Position numbers and translations under genes: made by a program. Positions 1-8,352 of a DNA stretch of 64,000 nucleotides are shown here, in pieces (position 1 is the stretch's first letter; each line of letters begins with the position of its first letter). Location of the stretch: contig JAQTOU010000001.1 of NCBI GenBank assembly GCA_028713125.1, positions 452,273-516,272 of the forward strand, read 5' to 3'. Source of the DNA: Elusimicrobiales bacterium (GTDB lineage: Bacteria > Elusimicrobiota > Elusimicrobia > Elusimicrobiales > UBA9959). The notes beneath the pieces were generated by a model, which worked only from the letters and a program-made list of their open reading frames with translations, had not been told where the DNA came from and made no database searches.

Positions 1-84
1 AGAGAGAAGGTACCCGGCGAGAAAAAAAACGGGGATAACCAGGTTAATGAAGACTCTCTGCTTGACGGGCGCCGGTTTTATCAT
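1..84 (-). CDS. N-terminus of a membrane protein, cut by window edge
   Basis: Too short for the ORF track. An ATG at 84 overlaps the TGA of the upstream flippase gene (ATGA), the coupling seen throughout this operon, and 28 codons stay open to the window edge. The peptide begins MIKPAPVKQRVF and runs into a hydrophobic stretch (INLVIPVFFLAGYLLS) that looks like a first membrane segment or signal anchor. It is therefore probably the next gene of the glycan operon, perhaps a polymerase or other membrane protein. The family cannot be determined from 28 residues. Confidence 0.6.
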   Translation of the reverse strand, partial: MIKPAPVKQRVFINLVIPVFFLAGYLLS

Positions 85-1580
85 AAGTCCTGCCCGGTGC
101 GGGAAAGTTCGCCGCCGGCGGCGTATTGAGGAGCGTTACCTTCGGGCGGCCGGGCTTCGCCAAGCCATTTGCTGGCGACCCGGTACTGCAGAAATGAAAA
201 ATACAGGACGGAGATAGACAGCATCCCGAGCGAAGGCAGAAAACCGGGCGCGTGAAAAAGGACCAGCGGAAGAAAAAGCGCTGACAGAAACAAAGCTTTA
301 AGGATCGGCCCGGTTTCCAGGCTCAGTCCGACCATGGAATTAATTACCCGCCACATCCCCAGCGTGGTGATCAGCCCGCAGACCGCCAGCACCGACGGGA
401 CAAGCGTGGACGGGTCCGGGGACAGCGCCGCAAAGTAGACGCCGGCGATGGCCGCCACGCCGCCTAGAAGGTACGGCATTACAAGCGCCCTGGTCCGCAT
501 TTCCGAGTGCGCTCCCGAGGTAAGGATATTCGTGGTCATCCGGAAGAATTCCATGAAAGCCCCATACCTGGCGTAAACGAAGACGCTGTGGTACTTTGGC
601 GCGACTAAAAAGCGCGTCAGATATTCCGAAGAGCCTATTATGAAGAACAGGTAGATTATGTATACAGGGATCACCTTGGAAACCAGCTCTATCAGGGCGG
701 CCCGGCGCGCGTCTTTATCCCCCCCGCTGATCCGGCGGTAAAATGGCGGCATATATATCTGCTGGACGAGGGACTCCAGGATGCCCGCCACGCTCGTGGC
801 GATGCTGAAACCTACCGCAAGATAACCGAGGAACTCGGCCCCGTTTATTTTTTCCACCAGGAGCCTGTAGGACTGGCCCTGGGCCCACATGAAAAAAGTC
901 GCGCCGGCCAGCGGGACGGCGAAGACGGCGATATTCGAAAAAGCGGCCTTGCTGACGTAGCGCAGCGCGCCACCGCCAGCCGCCCGGGGCTCACGGACCT
1001 TTTTCCGGAAAACATAGGCGCCGAGAACGGTCACAAGTGCCATTGCGGCGACCTGCCCCGACATCCAGACTACGGCGGACGGAGAAGCCACGCGGATAAA
1101 GATAACCGAGAACAGGAGCCCTAAACCCGCGGTAGCCAGGGTCAGAAGGACGAAACTGACCTTATGGCCCAGGGCGTTCAAAAAAGGGATGAAGATCTGG
1201 TTCCAGTTAAGCGCGTAAACGTAAAAGGAAACTATCAGGGCTAAAGACAGCCCGGACAGCCCCGCCCCTATCCCGAAAAACCTCCAGGACAGCCAGACCG
1301 TTATAAAGGCCAGGACCGAAACGCCGAGCAAAAATAAATTATAACCGAGCAAATGGTCGAAAATGCTTTTGGAATCATGCCAGAAAAATAATTTCCTGTT
1401 AAGGTAGATACAGACCGGGCTGAGCAGGAACATCCCGAACAGGGTCGCCATGGAAAGGATGAGGTAGGTATTCCCGACGTCCGCCGGGGAAAGGAAAGTG
1501 GTCAGAAGCCTGAAAGCGGCTATCGTGAGAACGGCCTGCGCGCCGCGGCCGGCGACAAGGATGAGCACTTCGCTTTTCAA
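81..1580 (-). CDS. Wzx-type polysaccharide flippase (MOP superfamily)
   Basis: A 499-residue polytopic membrane protein with about 12-14 hydrophobic segments and no catalytic motif. Its length and layout fit Wzx/PST-family flippases, which move undecaprenyl-linked oligosaccharide from the cytoplasmic to the periplasmic face of the inner membrane. The start is a TTG at 1580, sharing TTGA with the stop of the upstream GT4 gene and preceded by a strong Shine-Dalgarno (AAGGAGG). It sits at the distal end of block A among glycosyltransferases. It is one of two Wzx-like proteins in the window, the other being at 49019. Family assignment rests on hydrophobic pattern, size and context; the exported glycan is unknown. 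Confidence 0.8.
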   Translation of the reverse strand: MKSEVLILVAGRGAQAVLTIAAFRLLTTFLSPADVGNTYLILSMATLFGMFLLSPVCIYLNRKLFFWHDSKSIFDHLLGYNLFLLGVSVLAFITVWLSWRFFGIGAGLSGLSLALIVSFYVYALNWNQIFIPFLNALGHKVSFVLLTLATAGLGLLFSVIFIRVASPSAVVWMSGQVAAMALVTVLGAYVFRKKVREPRAAGGGALRYVSKAAFSNIAVFAVPLAGATFFMWAQGQSYRLLVEKINGAEFLGYLAVGFSIATSVAGILESLVQQIYMPPFYRRISGGDKDARRAALIELVSKVIPVYIIYLFFIIGSSEYLTRFLVAPKYHSVFVYARYGAFMEFFRMTTNILTSGAHSEMRTRALVMPYLLGGVAAIAGVYFAALSPDPSTLVPSVLAVCGLITTLGMWRVINSMVGLSLETGPILKALFLSALFLPLVLFHAPGFLPSLGMLSISVLYFSFLQYRVASKWLGEARPPEGNAPQYAAGGELSRTGQDL

Positions 1581-2719
1581 GCGGCCTCCTTTTTTTCCTT
1601 AACCATGCGCTGCAGGAGGTCCACCGTCATCACTGCCGACCTCTCCCAGGTAAACCCGAGGGAGCGCGCGTACGCGGCCGCGGAAGCTTTTTCTTTTTTT
1701 TCTTTATCCCAGGCAAGCACCTCGCTGACGCGCGCCGCGAGCATCTCGCCGTCGCCCGGCTTGTAATAAAGCGCGGTCTCGCCGTAAAATTCCGGGAGGG
1801 GCGCGTTATCGGCGGCGATGCAGACCGCCCCGCAGTTCATTGATTCGAGAACGGTGTTCGGCCCGGCCTCGACCCGGCTGGTCATGACGAAAGCCGAGCA
1901 GTTCTTATAGCACCAGGTCATTTTCTCCGCCGAGATCTGCCCGGCCCAGCAAAGATCCGTCACCACCCCCGCCTCCCGCGCCATCTTTTTCAGATGGAGC
2001 TCGTACTGGTGCATATCTTCTTTAGCGTGCCCGGCGATGAGTATCCTGACGGGGGCCCCCAGCGTTTTCCTGGAGTACTCGGCGCACTTTACGATATCCT
2101 CCAGGCTGCGGTACGGCTCGATCGACCCGGCGGTAAAGACAAAACTTTGCCAATCCGCGGGCAGGGCGTCGGGCCTTACGGCTTTTTCCGCCGACAAAGG
2201 GGTCCCAAAATATATGGACTCTATTTTTTCTTCGGGAACGTCCCATTCGCTTACAAGGAACTGCCTGACGAAGCCGGAGATGGCGATAACTTTCGCGGCC
2301 TGGCGCACGGCCCTGCGCGTCTCGTGCCTTTGCACCATAAGCTTGAATTTCTGCCAAAGGCCGTACCATTCCCAGGAAACAAGCGGGGCCATGTTCTGTA
2401 TCATCGTCACTACCGGGACCTTCCCGAACCCGGCCACCCTCGCCGTCGGGACGAAGATAATATCCGGGCGATAGGAAGAGAGCAGTTTTTCCATTTCAGC
2501 GTCTATCCCGCTGCTTAAAGGCCTGAACGGCGCGCAGGCCTCGAACCGTATCTTCTCGTTAGGAGCCGCCAGCTCCTCTATCCCGATAGAGCGCGGGGAA
2601 ACGCAAAGAATGGACTCTACCCGCGGGTCGGCCGCGAGGCGCGGCAAAATGCTCTGGAGGTAATTTTTATACCCGCCGCTTATCCCCCCGCCGGTATGGT
2701 TTATGATGGCCAGTTTCAT
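1577..2719 (-). CDS. GT4-family glycosyltransferase
   Basis: A 380-residue GT-B-fold enzyme of the Glycos_transf_1 (GT4) family. The N-terminal half has a glycine-rich acceptor-side loop (NHTGGGISGGYKNYL). The C-terminal half has the donor-site signature: FTAGSIEPYRSLEDIV, then MTSRVEAGPNTVLESMNCG, which is the E-x7-E type motif typical of retaining GT4 enzymes. It is cytoplasmic and expected to add a sugar to the lipid-linked oligosaccharide. The start overlaps the TGA of the upstream GT2 gene (ATGA), and the stop overlaps the TTG start of the flippase. Donor and acceptor cannot be predicted. Confidence 0.85.
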   Translation of the reverse strand: MKLAIINHTGGGISGGYKNYLQSILPRLAADPRVESILCVSPRSIGIEELAAPNEKIRFEACAPFRPLSSGIDAEMEKLLSSYRPDIIFVPTARVAGFGKVPVVTMIQNMAPLVSWEWYGLWQKFKLMVQRHETRRAVRQAAKVIAISGFVRQFLVSEWDVPEEKIESIYFGTPLSAEKAVRPDALPADWQSFVFTAGSIEPYRSLEDIVKCAEYSRKTLGAPVRILIAGHAKEDMHQYELHLKKMAREAGVVTDLCWAGQISAEKMTWCYKNCSAFVMTSRVEAGPNTVLESMNCGAVCIAADNAPLPEFYGETALYYKPGDGEMLAARVSEVLAWDKEKKEKASAAAYARSLGFTWERSAVMTVDLLQRMVKEKKEAA

Positions 2720-3744
2720 ATCAGGCCGCCGGGCTTAGTGTTTGAACGCGCGGCCCACTCCCCCGCGAGGCGCCGGGGCAAATTCGAGCCGAAGAATTTA
2801 TTACGCAGCAGCGCAAGCGCGTGCCCCGAAGCTAAAAGGCTCGCCCCGAAGCGCAGCAGGCCGGCCGGCCCGCCGCCGGAAGAAACGAATTTATCGCGGG
2901 CTTCCCACCAGGCCTTTCTCTGTTCCGGTATGCCGTACTGGTCCACCTTTGCTCCCACCCACTCCCGGAACTCGCCCCATTCCGCTTCGTCCCTCGCCGC
3001 CGAAGGATCTCTCCGCCCGGCCTTTAGCAGCAAGTGGCATACCGCCGCGGCGGCCGCGTCGCAGATCTGCCGCACTCCGCTGCCGTGCAGGGACATCTGT
3101 CCAGGATGTTTTCGTATCTTCACAAGCGGGGCTGGAAGGCAGGCGATCCGGCCCTGCAGGGACAGCTCCAGCCAGAACCGCCAGTCCTCGGCCCGGCTGA
3201 TAAGTTTATTATACCCGCCGGCCCGCCTCGCGGCCCCGGCGCTGTAGAAAGCCGAGGAATGAGGAAAAAAAGCCTGAAGACGCTCGAGCCTTGAGACGAG
3301 GGCCCGGTGCGCCCGCGGATACCTGTGCTCCGCCACTACCTCGCCCGCCTCGTTTATCTCGACAAAGCCTGAACCAAGCAGGACTACTTCAGGATGCTCC
3401 CTGGCGAAGGCGAGCTGCCGCTCGAGGCGCGCCGGTTCGCAGAGATCGTCCTGGTCCACCCTGGCTATCCAGGCGCCGCGGGCTTTGGCTATCCCGGCGT
3501 TCAGGGAATCGCCGAGCCCGGTGTTAGGCTTGGCAATGACTACAATGCGCTGGTCCTTCGCGGCGTAGCGCTTTATTATCTCGAGCGTGTCGTCCTTGGA
3601 CCCGTCGTCCACCATGATAAATTCAAAGTCCGCATAAGTCTGCGCGAGCACGCTTTCTATAGCTTCGCCCAGCCAGCGCCCGCCGTTATAGCAGGACATC
3701 AGCACGGAAACCCCCGGGGTCCCTGAAGGCGGCGCCTGGTTCAT
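2716..3744 (-). CDS. GT2-family glycosyltransferase
   Basis: A 342-residue GT-A-fold inverting glycosyltransferase. The N-terminal domain shows the GT2 hallmarks: VSVLMSCYNGGRWLGEAIES, FEFIMVDDGSKDDT and the metal-binding ARVDQDD (DxD-type). The C-terminal third is more variable and probably binds acceptor. The track opens at 3765, but ATG 3744 gives the ATGA overlap with the upstream SDR that is standard here and has GAGGA just upstream, so I use 3744. It likely transfers a hexose or deoxyhexose to the growing repeat unit; specificity is unknown. Confidence 0.85.
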   Translation of the reverse strand: MNQAPPSGTPGVSVLMSCYNGGRWLGEAIESVLAQTYADFEFIMVDDGSKDDTLEIIKRYAAKDQRIVVIAKPNTGLGDSLNAGIAKARGAWIARVDQDDLCEPARLERQLAFAREHPEVVLLGSGFVEINEAGEVVAEHRYPRAHRALVSRLERLQAFFPHSSAFYSAGAARRAGGYNKLISRAEDWRFWLELSLQGRIACLPAPLVKIRKHPGQMSLHGSGVRQICDAAAAAVCHLLLKAGRRDPSAARDEAEWGEFREWVGAKVDQYGIPEQRKAWWEARDKFVSSGGGPAGLLRFGASLLASGHALALLRNKFFGSNLPRRLAGEWAARSNTKPGGLI

Positions 3745-4682
3745 TCGGGCTTTTTCCTCAGCCATTCCAGAGTATTCTTTATCCCGGTCCTGATATCAGT
3801 GGGCCGGAAACCCGTCAAAGACTTAAGGCGGCGTATATCCAGGACCACCCTGGGCACGTCGAACTTGCGCCCCGGCTTTCTTTCTATCTTGAAATCCCCC
3901 GCCAGGCCCCTGAGCAGGCGCAGTACCTCGTTCACCGAATAGCCTTTCCCCGACCCGACATTTATTATCTCGCCGGAGGCGCCCAGGTCTATCAGTTTCT
4001 TCACGGCCTTTACGCAGTCCGCTATATAAACATAATCCCTGACCACTTTCCCGTCGCCCCAGACCGTTACAAGTTTTCCGTCGCGCACGTTCCTGAGCGC
4101 CACGTTGATAAGCCCCTGCACTTGGGAGGAATGATATTCCCCGTAGGGATTGGAGATCCTCAGCACAAGGTATTCCAGGCCGTGCAGGTAGGCGCTCAGC
4201 TGGATATATTTTTCGATAGCGAGCTTGACGGTGCCGTGGGAGCAGATCGGGTTCGTGGAAGCGTTTTCCGGGATGCCGCCGCCGCGCGCATGGGCCGTCT
4301 CAGGGCCGTAGACAGTCCCGCCCGAAGAGGCGAAAACTATTTTACGGGCCCCGTATTTGCGCATCAGGCACAAAAGCCGCACGGTCGGGACCAGGTTGGA
4401 TTCGATATCGTAAACCATCTCGAAACCGTCCGAGGCGGCCGGCACCGTGGTGGAGACCAGGTGCAGGACGGTATCCACTTTGTTTTCCCTGAAAACTTTT
4501 TCAAGAGCGGCCTGGGAATCGAAATCTCCGCCGTAATATCTGACCCCTTTGCGGCGTACGGCTTTCTTCAGCGCGGCCGGGCGGTCGAAGACTATAAGAG
4601 AATAGCGCCGGTCACCGGAGAATTCCTCCAGCAGGTTCTTCCCTATAAATCCCAGGCCGCCAAGTATCAGTATATTTTTCAT
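3741..4682 (-). CDS. NAD-dependent SDR epimerase/dehydratase with altered catalytic Tyr
   Basis: An extended SDR of 313 residues. The start is ATG 4682; the longer track ORF adds 17 residues before the Rossmann start MKNILILGGLGFIGKN. The GGLGFIG nucleotide-binding motif and the SSGGTVYG serine motif resemble UDP-hexose 4-epimerases. The YxxxK site, expected as SYGxxK, reads ICSHGTVKLAIEKY, so the catalytic tyrosine is His (CAC, one base from TAC). Either the enzyme is inactive or altered, or the base is an error. By context it would modify a nucleotide sugar used by neighbouring transferases, and it is one candidate for the missing 4-keto reductases (RmlD or AscF steps). Confidence 0.8.
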   Translation of the reverse strand: MKNILILGGLGFIGKNLLEEFSGDRRYSLIVFDRPAALKKAVRRKGVRYYGGDFDSQAALEKVFRENKVDTVLHLVSTTVPAASDGFEMVYDIESNLVPTVRLLCLMRKYGARKIVFASSGGTVYGPETAHARGGGIPENASTNPICSHGTVKLAIEKYIQLSAYLHGLEYLVLRISNPYGEYHSSQVQGLINVALRNVRDGKLVTVWGDGKVVRDYVYIADCVKAVKKLIDLGASGEIINVGSGKGYSVNEVLRLLRGLAGDFKIERKPGRKFDVPRVVLDIRRLKSLTGFRPTDIRTGIKNTLEWLRKKPE

Positions 4683-4689
4683 TTTAGCC

Positions 4690-5550
4690 TTAAAGTTTGA
4701 TCCACCGTACCGGGAGAATATCTTCGTTGGCAAAACTTTTCTTCGGCGCCACCACTATTTTCCCGGGCGCGTTCGAGAGCCAGGCCCCCCACCAGCTGAA
4801 AGTGCTGTTGGCGATTATAAAATGCGAGCACTTCGACATCAGCCACAGGTCAGCGCAGGCGGCCTCGTCGCCCTTATTATGGGAGACTACGGTCACCCGC
4901 CATTCCGGCAGTTCCAGGCGGGCCATTGCGTCTCCGGGCTCCTCCGAGAAAAGGAAATACCTGGGTTTCCCCAGCTTGGCCTCCGCATACTCCAGCGCTC
5001 TTTTGTAATAATCCGGACCGAGCGTCGCGGAGGAGTCTCCTGCCGCGAAACTGCGGACATGCAGGGCCACCGAAGGCCCCGAAACTATTTCCGCGCCCAG
5101 CCTGAGGTTCTGTTCATCGGCCGGAGATATGATACGCAGGTCTTCGCGCAGCTGTTCTTCTACGTCTTTGAAATAGTCCTCGGAATGCCAGTACCCGTCC
5201 AAATAAAGGGAACCGCTCACTTTAAGATCAAGCAGCCGTCTGTCGAAGTCGAGCCCCTCCTGCTCCAGGTAGGGCCTCTGCCCGAATGGCTTGCGGCGCG
5301 ACAGGAACATAGCCAGGCCGCGCCTGTAGCGCTCGAAAGGCTCAAGGCGCTCCGCCGGAGTCGCTTTGCGTGCCGTGATGCCGAACTTATCCAGCATATA
5401 TTTGCGCCGGTACTGGATGTCCCGCGCAAAACCCGTGACATCGTCTATCACCAGTTCGGCTTTATTGGCCAAAGCCAGGCGGCGCGCGGCGGCATAGCAG
5501 AACAGCTGGTTGCCCAGCCCGCCTTTTATCCGGACGATGACTTTAGCCAT
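4690..5550 (-). CDS. Alpha-1,2-fucosyltransferase family (GT11)
   Basis: A 286-residue GT11 protein. The N-terminus has the GT11 signature IKGGLGNQLFCYAAARRLA, and the C-terminal region has the conserved NSTFSWWGAWLS. The usual GDP-fucose-binding HxRxGD motif is degenerate here (HVRSFAAGDSS). GT11 enzymes transfer L-fucose from GDP-fucose to galactose or similar acceptors in the cytoplasm. The window encodes GDP-fucose synthesis (manC, gmd, fcl), so the donor would be available. The gene lies 7 nt upstream of the SDR and downstream of GT17 in a promoter-led set. Exact linkage is inference. Confidence 0.87.
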   Translation of the reverse strand: MAKVIVRIKGGLGNQLFCYAAARRLALANKAELVIDDVTGFARDIQYRRKYMLDKFGITARKATPAERLEPFERYRRGLAMFLSRRKPFGQRPYLEQEGLDFDRRLLDLKVSGSLYLDGYWHSEDYFKDVEEQLREDLRIISPADEQNLRLGAEIVSGPSVALHVRSFAAGDSSATLGPDYYKRALEYAEAKLGKPRYFLFSEEPGDAMARLELPEWRVTVVSHNKGDEAACADLWLMSKCSHFIIANSTFSWWGAWLSNAPGKIVVAPKKSFANEDILPVRWIKL

Positions 5551-5571
5551 TATATTCCGTCGCCGGGCCGC

Positions 5572-6450
5572 TCAGCGCAGCCAGGAGAACAAACCCTTCT
5601 TCTCTTCGGGCGGCATTACCAGGTAGGAGAAAGCCTCGAGATTCTTCAGGAGGTACTCCGGGTAAGTCGCGTCTATCTCCACTCTTTTGAATTTAGAGGA
5701 GCGTCCGAAAACGTCCTTTTTTCCGGCGATATTCTTCCCTATCTTCGAAAGTATCCTGGTGGTGTTGAACTCCTGGTGCGCCGCTGATTTTATCTTGTGG
5801 GCCACCCGTGTCGCGACATCTTCATCCTTGCTTCCGCCCATATAAGTAAAGTGCCAACCGCCGTCGGCCACCCGGACGCTCCGCTCCGGAGTCTTATTGA
5901 TCCTGAGCTCCGCCAGCGGGAACCTGTCCAGCAGGCCCAGCCGGAAAAGGTAGGTCCCAAGCCACTGTTTATGCTTCACTCCGGCGAAATCGCCGGCGTA
6001 GGAAAGCAGCTTGCCTGAAATTTCCTCGAGGTTCAGGTAAAAATAGAACTGGCGCTGGGCGAACTGGTAGATCTTCTCCGGGTCGAAGGCGGCCAGGATC
6101 TCCTTTATCTTCGCCGGGTTCGGTATCTCGTCCAGGTCGCTGTACATTATAACGTCGTCCTTCGAGCAGCCTGTCAGGCCGCGGGAGCGCGCGTTCTTCT
6201 GGAACACGTCCCTGTCGAAAGGCGAAACGCCGGGGCCGTCCGGGGTGTCCGACACGATTATGTGTATTATCTTGCCGTGGAATTCTTTAAAAAGCTCTTT
6301 ATTGTCATTGTAAAACAGCGGCTTGGGCTGGCCGGAAAAAGTTAGCGTTGATTCCACTATCACGAACTTGTCCACGACCTGGTCCAGCACGTTAAGCCTT
6401 AGTTTAAGCAGGTCCAGTTCGTTAAAGAACTGAAAACAATCGTAGAGCAT
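5572..6450 (-). CDS. GT17-family glycosyltransferase
   Basis: A 292-residue protein whose opening (MLYDCFQFFNELDLLKLRL, then VDKFVIVESTLTFSGQPKPL) matches the GT17 family (PF04724), named for eukaryotic beta-1,4-mannosyl-glycoprotein GlcNAc transferases but also present in bacterial glycan loci. The DLDEIPNP segment supplies the acidic motif. It is the first gene of a small transcription unit: an extended -10 promoter lies at 6495-6503 and a Shine-Dalgarno (AAGGGAGA) precedes ATG 6450. Bacterial GT17 substrates are poorly characterised, so sugar specificity is unknown. Confidence 0.8.
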   Translation of the reverse strand: MLYDCFQFFNELDLLKLRLNVLDQVVDKFVIVESTLTFSGQPKPLFYNDNKELFKEFHGKIIHIIVSDTPDGPGVSPFDRDVFQKNARSRGLTGCSKDDVIMYSDLDEIPNPAKIKEILAAFDPEKIYQFAQRQFYFYLNLEEISGKLLSYAGDFAGVKHKQWLGTYLFRLGLLDRFPLAELRINKTPERSVRVADGGWHFTYMGGSKDEDVATRVAHKIKSAAHQEFNTTRILSKIGKNIAGKKDVFGRSSKFKRVEIDATYPEYLLKNLEAFSYLVMPPEEKKGLFSWLR

Positions 6451-6494
6451 GGCACTATCTCCCTTGGCAGGATATGTTTCCCTAATATATATAT

Positions 6495-6503
6495 ATTATA
6501 GCA
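6495..6503 (-). promoter_or_regulatory. Extended -10 promoter for the GT17 gene set
   Basis: On the minus strand the sequence reads CTTTGCTATAATATAT: a perfect TATAAT with the TGn extension. It lies 45 nt upstream of ATG 6450, leaving a leader of roughly 38 nt that contains the Shine-Dalgarno. No good -35 box is visible. The same TTTGCTATAAT core recurs at 22705 and 60454. Confidence 0.6.
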
Positions 6504-6580
6504 AAGGCCCCCGCCCGGGCAGAGATACGGCAAAGGTCCCGGCTCTGCAGCCGGGGCGCTGATACGCTAAACACTAGCGG

Positions 6581-7231
6581 TTATGGTCGGGCTTTGCGGC
6601 GGGTTTTCTTCGTCAGGTAAAAGAACCCGTTGCCGAACCGGTTATCGTTCTTGGTCCATTTCTCTTTCAGGTAGCCGAAAGAGTAATCGAACTTCTCCAG
6701 TTTAAAGCCGGCGCGCAGGAATTGGTTTATCCACCACTCCTCGTCCTTCCTGGTGACGTGGGTATGGTCTATTTCGTACTCGCGGATGCGGAACCTGTCA
6801 TTGTCGCCCAGCGGGATCACGAAAAAAGCTTTGGTGCACATCTTGCTGAAAATATCCAGGAGTTCCGGGACCACGGCTTCCTCGACATGTTCAAGCACGT
6901 CCTTGCCGAGGAGCAGCTCGGTCTTGTACTTCAGGATATCTTTATGGGAGGCGATATGAAAGACATGTTTCTTGACTTCGGGCAGGGCGTTGCCCACGGC
7001 GTATTTGCTTACGTCCAGGCCTATCACGCTCTTGCCCAGCAGGCGCAGCGCCTTTACCAGGAACCCTTTGGCGCAGCCGTAGTCTATGGCCTCCTGGAAC
7101 TCGATCTTATTGCAGATAGCGACCGCCTCGCTGATGGAGCGGGTCGGCATCCAGGTAAAATTCTGATAACCGCTGAGCCCTTTCGCCACCCCGTTCTCGA
7201 AATAATCCTCGTTATATTTATGCGAACTCAT
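6581..7231 (-). CDS. Class I SAM-dependent methyltransferase
   Basis: A 216-residue methyltransferase. The SAM-binding motif I is EAIDYGCAKGFLVKALR (D-x-G-x-x-x-G type), followed by VIGLDVSKYA (the acidic motif II loop) and LLLGKDVLEHVEE (motif IV region). The track start at 7240 is TTG; ATG 7231, with GGAGG about 9 nt upstream, is preferred. The gene overlaps the 3' end of the radical SAM gene by 14 nt. In glycan loci such enzymes O-methylate sugars or modify lipid-linked glycans. The target here is unknown. Confidence 0.8.
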   Translation of the reverse strand: MSSHKYNEDYFENGVAKGLSGYQNFTWMPTRSISEAVAICNKIEFQEAIDYGCAKGFLVKALRLLGKSVIGLDVSKYAVGNALPEVKKHVFHIASHKDILKYKTELLLGKDVLEHVEEAVVPELLDIFSKMCTKAFFVIPLGDNDRFRIREYEIDHTHVTRKDEEWWINQFLRAGFKLEKFDYSFGYLKEKWTKNDNRFGNGFFYLTKKTRRKARP

Positions 7232-8252
7232 TATGTTCAACCTCCATCAGCAATTCATCTATCAGCTCGTTCTGCATCGCGTACTTGCAATAGGAACACT
7301 TGTGGTGCCTGGTAGTCACCCCGCCCTTGTAGAAGTCCTCTATGCCGTCGATATCGCAGAGCATGAACTCGTCGTTCATCTTGTACTTGTTCTCTATCGC
7401 CAGCTCGGAGGAAGGGCAGACATAGACCTTGCCGTCCGTGAAGAGGAACGGCTTTACCATATGCATGTAGCAATTGTCGTTCCTGCGGCCCAGCTTGAAA
7501 TTAAAATCCGAGATGAAGGCGTACTTGGTATCCAGCTTCACCATCAGCGCCTTGACCGTCTCCATGTCCTTTTTAGCCTCTTCGGGCGGCTTTATGACGT
7601 TGATGGCGATGCGGGTGGGGATCTTGTTCTTCTCCACCCAGTCTATCATCTCGTAAAACTTTTCCGTGCGCTGGGAATGCAGCGACTTCCTTGTCACCCC
7701 GGCGTCCAGGAAACCGCCCTTTACGTGCGGATTATAGCTGGTATCGATGCTCTCGTCCCAAACGAAAGCCCCGGTGATCTTGGCTTTCAGCCCTTTGAAA
7801 ACGGAAAGATCGTAGGTATAGCCTTCCGTCCACCCGTACAGGCCCAGTCTCACCCAGGTGAACTTGTCCCAGGTCTTTACCCGGGCCAGGTCGCGGCCGT
7901 TGGTACAGATGCCGATCTTGAACCCGAGGTCGTAAGCGAAGCGGACGGCCTCGTCGAACTGCGGGTGGAGCGTGGGCTCCCCGCCGCCGGTGAATTCAAG
8001 GCCTTTCACGCCCAGCTTCCTGAAAGAGGTCAGCGCCTGTTTGATCTTCTCGATGCTGAGGACTTCGCTGGTTTTCCGGTTGGAGAAGCAGCAGAAACTG
8101 CAGTTCAGGGTGCAGATATTGCAGATGGACATATGCAGCATCACCGGGGAAGGGATCCCTCCTTCCTGCAGTATTTTCAGCTTATCAAGATGTTTGAGAA
8201 GCTTGCTGATATTGCTCGTAAAACTGCGCCCCTGGACTTTTTTTTCTGACAT
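7218..8252 (-). CDS. Radical SAM protein with C-terminal Cys-rich (SPASM-like) region
   Basis: A 344-residue radical SAM enzyme. The [4Fe-4S]/SAM motif CxxxCxxC is seen as CTLNCSFC near residue 44, followed by the GGEPTLHPQ SAM-binding region. The C-terminus has further cysteines (CPSS, then HHKCSYCKYA) suggesting an auxiliary cluster. Radical SAM enzymes in glycan clusters carry out difficult dehydration, epimerisation or methylation reactions on sugars. Here it is co-transcribed with a methyltransferase from its own promoter (8306-8314) and has a good Shine-Dalgarno (GGCAGGAG). The substrate is unknown. A second, different radical SAM gene lies at 25383. Confidence 0.82.
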   Translation of the reverse strand: MSEKKVQGRSFTSNISKLLKHLDKLKILQEGGIPSPVMLHMSICNICTLNCSFCCFSNRKTSEVLSIEKIKQALTSFRKLGVKGLEFTGGGEPTLHPQFDEAVRFAYDLGFKIGICTNGRDLARVKTWDKFTWVRLGLYGWTEGYTYDLSVFKGLKAKITGAFVWDESIDTSYNPHVKGGFLDAGVTRKSLHSQRTEKFYEMIDWVEKNKIPTRIAINVIKPPEEAKKDMETVKALMVKLDTKYAFISDFNFKLGRRNDNCYMHMVKPFLFTDGKVYVCPSSELAIENKYKMNDEFMLCDIDGIEDFYKGGVTTRHHKCSYCKYAMQNELIDELLMEVEHNEFA

Positions 8253-8305
8253 TGTCGTAAAAACTCCTGCCTGAAATAGCGGCCGCCGCGCGGACGTGTA
8301 TTCCT

Positions 8306-8314
8306 ATTTTATCA
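8306..8314 (-). promoter_or_regulatory. Extended -10 promoter for the radical SAM/methyltransferase pair
   Basis: The minus strand reads TGATAAAAT, a TGn-extended -10 box, 53 nt upstream of ATG 8252. It lies in the 100-nt gap between the DUF3431 gene and the radical SAM gene. No convincing -35 box is seen. Confidence 0.45.
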
Positions 8315-8352
8315 TTTTTAGCATTGCGGCGGGACGCCCCTCCGGCAGCCGG

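Noticed and set aside
6539-6554. CCGGCT-CTGC-AGCCGG hairpin upstream of the GT17 promoter as a terminator
   Set aside because: The stem is only 6 bp and no T-run follows on the minus strand.
7233-8249. 338-aa plus-strand ORF opposite the radical SAM gene
   Set aside because: It is the antisense shadow of a gene with clear catalytic motifs; its own translation shows no recognisable family.
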